NCBI GenBank assembly: GCA_038229875.1
Contig: JBBROA010000005.1
Coordinates: 1-63,290 of the forward strand
Direction of reading: 5' to 3'
Source: JALYUA01 sp038229875
GTDB lineage: Bacteria; Acidobacteriota; Thermoanaerobaculia; UBA5066; Gp7-AA6
Length of the DNA: 63,290 nucleotides
The notes below the pieces were generated by a model. The model made no database searches and had not been told where the DNA came from. It saw nothing but the letters and a program-made list of their open reading frames with translations. The stretch's first letter is position 1, and each line of letters begins with the position of its first letter. Below, in pieces: positions 59,947 through 63,290 of the stretch. The translations under genes and the position numbers were made by a program.

Positions 59947-60717
59947 TTACCGCTTGTACGAATCCGGTCGCACGTCCTCCAGCGCGGGGAACCTCGCGCG
60001 CATCTGGCTCACGAGCGCCGGCGAGATCTCGCCGAAGAGGACCGTCTCCCCCGCGCCCGCTTCCGCGAGAACCTCGCCCATAGGGTCGATGAGGGCGGAG
60101 TCGCCGACGTAGGAAAGCCCGCCGCCCTCTCCGGCGCGATTCACACCTATGACGTACGCCTGGTTCTCGATCGCGCGGGCTCGCAGCAGCGCGCGCCAGT
60201 GCTCCCGCCGGGAATCGGGCCAGTTCGCGATGACGGCGTACACGTCGGTGTCCCTCGCCGCGAGGCGGAAGGGCTCCGGAAAGCGCAGGTCGTAGCAGAT
60301 GAGCGGCGTGACGCGAACACCCTCCACGGTCGCGGTCACGACGCGCTCGCCATGCGCGTAGTGCCGGGCTTCCCCGCCGAACGTGAACGGGTGGATCTTG
60401 GCGTACCGCGTCACCGCGCCGTTGGGCGACACGAGCAGGGCAACGTTTCTCGGCTTCGGCTGCCCCGCCTCGGGGACGCTCGCGAGCAGCCAGATCCCGA
60501 GGCTCGCCGCCGTTTCCCGCAGGAAGGTCTCCGACGCTCCCCCTTCGGGCTGCGCGACCCGGCCGGGCGCCATCGAAAACCCGGTCGAAAACATCTCGGG
60601 AAGCACGGCGAGCCGTGCGCCCCCTCTCGAGGCCTCGATCGCGAGTCGAAGAGCGCGGCGGTGGTTCTCCTCGACGTCTTCCCACGCGAGGTCCATCTGC
60701 AGGAGGGCTAGGCGCAT
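59947..60717 (-). CDS. carbon-nitrogen hydrolase, omega-amidase-like (YafV/Nit2 type)
   Basis: A 256-residue nitrilase-superfamily amidase. The catalytic triad is Glu in LPEMFSTGF (~41), Lys in YAKIHPF (~108) and Cys in ICYDLRFPE (~143). Length and the FEPFRL and NWPDSRREHW wording fit the omega-amidase branch that hydrolyses 2-oxoglutaramate and 2-oxosuccinamate. Its ATG lies 10 nt inside the end of an aminotransferase gene of the glutamine-transaminase-like type, so the two probably act in sequence: transamination of glutamine or methionine partners, then irreversible removal of the amide. Confidence 0.87.
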   Translation of the reverse strand: MRLALLQMDLAWEDVEENHRRALRLAIEASRGGARLAVLPEMFSTGFSMAPGRVAQPEGGASETFLRETAASLGIWLLASVPEAGQPKPRNVALLVSPNGAVTRYAKIHPFTFGGEARHYAHGERVVTATVEGVRVTPLICYDLRFPEPFRLAARDTDVYAVIANWPDSRREHWRALLRARAIENQAYVIGVNRAGEGGGLSYVGDSALIDPMGEVLAEAGAGETVLFGEISPALVSQMRARFPALEDVRPDSYKR

Positions 60718-61865
60718 AACTTCTGTAGCCTCGCGACGGCGGTCTCCAGCGTGTGGTCCTTCTTGCAGAACGCGAACCGGACGTAGCTCCTGCCGAGCCT
60801 CTTGTGATCGTAGAACGCGCTCGGCGGAATCGCAGCGACGCCGCAGGTCTCGATCAGCATCCGGCAGAACTTGACGTCGTCCTTGAACCCGAAGGAACGG
60901 ATGCCGGCGCACACGAAGTACGTTCCCGCCGGAGACTCGACCTCGAAACCGATCCTCGCGAGCTCGCGGACCAGGTAATCGCGCTTGCCGCGATAGGTGT
61001 CGCGCAGGAGGCCTATGTATTCGGTGCCGAGGGAGAGGGCGACGGCCGCCGCGTGCTGCAGCGGCGTCGCGGTCGCAAACGTCACGAACTGGTGCGCGGC
61101 GCGGACCGCTTCCGTCAGCGGAGCCGGCGCGGCGGCCCAGCCGATCTTCCAGCCGGTCAGCGAGAACGTCTTTCCGAAGCTCGAGATCGTGATCGTTCTC
61201 TCGCGCATGCCGGGCAGTGTCGCCATCGGAATGTGGGCCCCGTCGTACACGAGGTGCTCGTAGACCTCGTCGGTAATGCAGATGACGTTGCGCTCGCGGC
61301 AGAGTGCGGCGATTGCCTCCAGCTCTTCGCGCGTGAAGACCTTCCCAGTCGGGTTGTGCGGCGAGTTCACCACGATCGCGCGGGTCTTTGGCCCGAAAGC
61401 CGCAGCCAGCGCGTCGGGGTCGAACCGCCAGCCGGGCGCGTGCAGGGTGACGATCCGCGGCCGCGCTCCCGCCATGCGGACGCATGCCTTGTACGAGTCG
61501 TAATAGGGCTCGAAGAGGACCACTTCGTCGCCCGGGCCGCACGTCCCGCCGATCGCGTCGAAGATGGCCTCGGTGGCCCCGGACGTGACGGTGAACTCTT
61601 CGCCTTCGACGTAGTCGAGTCCGTAATCCCGCCGGTATCGGGCGGCCAGCGCGGAATGGAGGTCGGGAAGGCCGGACCCGCGCGCGTACTGCCCGCGCCC
61701 GTCGCGGATCGCCGCGATCGCAGCTTCCTTGACGAACTCGGGGCCGTCGAAGTCGGGGAAGCCCTGTGCGAGGTTGACCGCGCCGTGCTCGTTGGCGAGG
61801 CGGGTCATCTCCGAGAAGATCGTCGTCCCGAAGCCCTGGAGTCTCCGGGCGATCGGCGGGCGCAT
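60708..61865 (-). CDS. aminotransferase, methionine/glutamine transaminase K-like (YbdL type)
   Basis: A 385-residue class I aminotransferase. N-terminal IFSEMTRLANEHGAVNLAQGFPDF and SGATEAIF are typical of the YbdL/kynurenine-aminotransferase group; NSPHNPTGKVFT, ITDEVYEHLVYDG and SSFGKTFSLTGWKIG (PLP Lys) follow. YbdL uses methionine with 2-oxo acids, and mammalian GTK uses glutamine. Coupling to an omega-amidase supports a glutamine-transaminase pathway. I prefer ATG 61865 to GTG 61868 because the TATGAT box then sits 6 nt upstream. Confidence 0.9.
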   Translation of the reverse strand: MRPPIARRLQGFGTTIFSEMTRLANEHGAVNLAQGFPDFDGPEFVKEAAIAAIRDGRGQYARGSGLPDLHSALAARYRRDYGLDYVEGEEFTVTSGATEAIFDAIGGTCGPGDEVVLFEPYYDSYKACVRMAGARPRIVTLHAPGWRFDPDALAAAFGPKTRAIVVNSPHNPTGKVFTREELEAIAALCRERNVICITDEVYEHLVYDGAHIPMATLPGMRERTITISSFGKTFSLTGWKIGWAAAPAPLTEAVRAAHQFVTFATATPLQHAAAVALSLGTEYIGLLRDTYRGKRDYLVRELARIGFEVESPAGTYFVCAGIRSFGFKDDVKFCRMLIETCGVAAIPPSAFYDHKRLGRSYVRFAFCKKDHTLETAVARLQKLCA

Positions 61866-61871
61866 CACGGG

Positions 61872-61877
61872 ATCATA
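61872..61877 (-). promoter_or_regulatory. -10 box TATGAT of the aminotransferase-amidase operon
   Basis: TATGAT ends 6 nt before ATG 61865 (3 nt before the GTG). Short CAGCTG repeats follow upstream. Confidence 0.45.
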
Positions 61878-62081
61878 GCTTTCGACGCCAGCTGGCAGCT
61901 GTCAGCTGTGAGGTGGTCACCGTCCCGATAACCCGCCGCCATCCCCCTCAGCGGAAACCCGGCACGGGCCCCCCTGAATCCCAGGGGTTCCCGGGGACCT
62001 ATTTGAAATCCGGGTAATCTGTCGCCCGGGCAAACAGGAACCTTCAGCGGCCGACAGCTGGGCGCTGCGAAAGAAAGACCG

Positions 62082-63029
62082 ATGGCATCCAGGAAACTTC
62101 ACTACCGCGTCGCGATCATCGGGTCCGGGCCCGCCGGATGGACGGCCGCCCTCTACGCGTCGCGCGCCGACCTCGAGCCCGTCGTCTTCGAAGGGCCGCA
62201 GCCGGGAGGGCAGCTGACGATCACGACAGAGGTGGAGAACTACCCCGGCTTTCGGAACGGGATCCAGGGTCCGGAGATGATGGAGATCTTCCGGGAACAG
62301 GCGGTGCGCTTCGGGACCGAGGTCGTGCTCGACACGGTCGTCGAAGTGGATTTCGAGGCGCGGCCGTTCCGGATGACGCTCGATGGCGGCGGGCGGCTCA
62401 CCGCCGACTCGATCATCGTCGCGTCGGGCGCGTCCGCCAAGCTTCTCGGCATCGAGTCCGAGGCTCGCCTGATGGGCCACGGGGTCTCCGCGTGCGCGAC
62501 CTGCGACGGCTTCTTCTTCAAGGGCAAGGAAGTGATCGTCGTCGGCGGAGGCGACACCGCGATGGAGGAGGCCACTTTCCTGTCGAAGTTTGCCCCGAAA
62601 GTGACGATCGTGCACCGGCGGGAGGACTTCCGCGCCTCGAAGATCATGCTCGACCGCGCCCGGACGAACCCCCGCATCCACTGGAAGTTGAACGCGGCCG
62701 TTCAGGAGATCCACGCGGACGCGGGGACCGTCACCGGCGTGACGCTGGAGGACACCCGCGACGGGTCGATCTCGCAACTCGCCACGCAGGGCGTGTTCAT
62801 CGCAATCGGCCACTCGCCGAACACCGCGCTCTTCCGAGGAAAGCTCGCGATGAACGACGTCGGATACCTGATCGTGCACCACCCGACTACCCGAACGTCG
62901 GTCGAGGGGGTTTTTGCAGCCGGCGACGTGGCGGACCCGATCTACCGCCAGGCGGTTTCGGCGGCGGGCGAAGGGTGCAAGGCCGCGATCGACGCCGAGC
63001 GATGGCTCCAGTCGCACGGAATTCACTGA
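62082..63029 (+). CDS. trxB: thioredoxin-disulfide reductase
   Basis: A 315-residue FAD flavoprotein that passes electrons from NADPH to thioredoxin. FAD motifs are IIGSGPAGWTAALYAS (~12-27) and the GDVADP segment near the C-terminus. The redox-active CATC is near 138-141 in VSACATCDGFFF, and the NADPH motif is VVGGGDTAMEEA. Length is standard. It has a leader of uncertain length with a purine-rich GAAAGAAAG tract before the ATG. A 40-codon membrane ORF follows after 1 nt. Confidence 0.97.
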   Translation: MASRKLHYRVAIIGSGPAGWTAALYASRADLEPVVFEGPQPGGQLTITTEVENYPGFRNGIQGPEMMEIFREQAVRFGTEVVLDTVVEVDFEARPFRMTLDGGGRLTADSIIVASGASAKLLGIESEARLMGHGVSACATCDGFFFKGKEVIVVGGGDTAMEEATFLSKFAPKVTIVHRREDFRASKIMLDRARTNPRIHWKLNAAVQEIHADAGTVTGVTLEDTRDGSISQLATQGVFIAIGHSPNTALFRGKLAMNDVGYLIVHHPTTRTSVEGVFAAGDVADPIYRQAVSAAGEGCKAAIDAERWLQSHGIH

Positions 63030-63030
63030 G

Positions 63031-63153
63031 TTGACGTCCCGGGACCCGTACCCGCGCAACACCTCGCTCGGGTCGCTCGTCCTCTACGTGCTCGGCTTCA
63101 TGGCCGCGCTGGCTGCCCTCGCCTTTGCAGCCGCCTGGCTTCTGCGGCGCTAG
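63031..63153 (+). CDS. 40-residue single-helix membrane protein (putative)
   Basis: A short frame from TTG 63031, one base after the trxB stop, with a polar start (TSRDPYPRNTS) and a single strong hydrophobic helix (LGSLVLYVLGFMAALAALAFAAAWLL) ending in RR. Composition and placement suggest a real small membrane protein co-transcribed with trxB, but the size makes this uncertain and no family is recognised. Confidence 0.5.
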   Translation: MTSRDPYPRNTSLGSLVLYVLGFMAALAALAFAAAWLLRR

Positions 63154-63290
63154 CAGCCCGTGGAAAAAGGGTGTGGGATGGCGTTGCGAGCGCCGCGGGG
63201 CCGGCTGGGAGGCGACGCGACGAAGGCGATGCTGTTCGCATCGGGGAGGAGCGGCAACGATGCAGACGGCCCCGCGCCGCCGCAACCCGC
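63154..63290. other. GC-rich segment to window end, no gene seen
   Basis: After the small ORF the sequence has no clear coding signal. It is rich in GGCGAC and GCGAGCG-like words, and I suspect it is the start of another intergenic repeat, but nothing in the window pairs with it. Confidence 0.3.

Overview
The window is a chromosomal segment of a high-GC bacterium. Three large eukaryote-like Ser/Thr kinases, each with a TPR or beta-propeller C-terminal half, secreted proteins with a 'PCRLLDTR'-type C-terminal domain, two YfhO-type membrane proteins and a Tes/Mss-like radical SAM enzyme fit Acidobacteriota best, possibly a Thermoanaerobaculia-like lineage. That placement is inference; there is no rRNA gene here. 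BamD, RseP, a Tat component and lipoprotein/Tat signals indicate a diderm cell. I see no rRNA, CRISPR array, phage, transposase or plasmid gene.

Layout: 0-6.2 kb holds a Tes/Mss-like radical SAM protein, thiO, a small membrane protein, a secreted cyclophilin, a sugar-kinase-like protein, tatA and a small Fis-type HTH protein. 6.2-10.2 kb is a dispersed structured repeat followed by the minus-strand operon PASTA protein - rpe - bamD - secreted protein. 10.3-12.3 kb has a PHP protein and endonuclease IV. 12.3-20.9 kb is an accessory island: two frameshifted methyltransferase genes, two divergent YfhO paralogs and a multi-pass membrane protein. 21-28.6 kb has a ygiD-like dioxygenase, a second full repeat copy, rseP-dxr diverging from uppS-cdsA, and a secreted phosphoesterase followed by a second, diverged cdsA tail. 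28.6-35 kb has kinase 1, truA and two glycosyltransferases. 35-39.4 kb is a tightly overlapped run copA - cupredoxin - queE - queC. 39.5-48.1 kb has clpB, an HtrA protease, an EamA transporter, gltX, a zinc-ribbon protein and a Tat-exported nitroreductase-like protein. 48.5-54.1 kb has kinases 2 and 3, the latter preceded by a truncated winged-helix ORF. 54.3-63.2 kb has tRNA-Gln(CTG), a pterin dehydratase, a MoeB-rhodanese operon, proline/amino-acid catabolism, an aminotransferase/omega-amidase pair and trxB.

The themes are the cell envelope (lipid precursors through uppS, dxr and cdsA; BamD; RseP; glycosyltransferases; Tat), protein quality control (ClpB, HtrA, cyclophilin, thioredoxin reductase) and signalling. 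Genes within operons are often coupled by ATGA, GTGA or TTGA stop/start overlaps. Many first genes carry a TANNNT box only 6-13 nt before the start codon, which suggests common leaderless transcription.

The most notable observations are: (1) a ~250-bp intergenic repeat with several hairpins supported by compensatory substitutions, always directly after the stop codon of a minus-strand gene; (2) the leaderless-promoter pattern; (3) the Tes/Mss-like radical SAM enzyme; (4) a truncated winged-helix ORF coupled to a kinase; (5) a diverged duplicate of the cdsA 3' end bracketing a secreted phosphoesterase.
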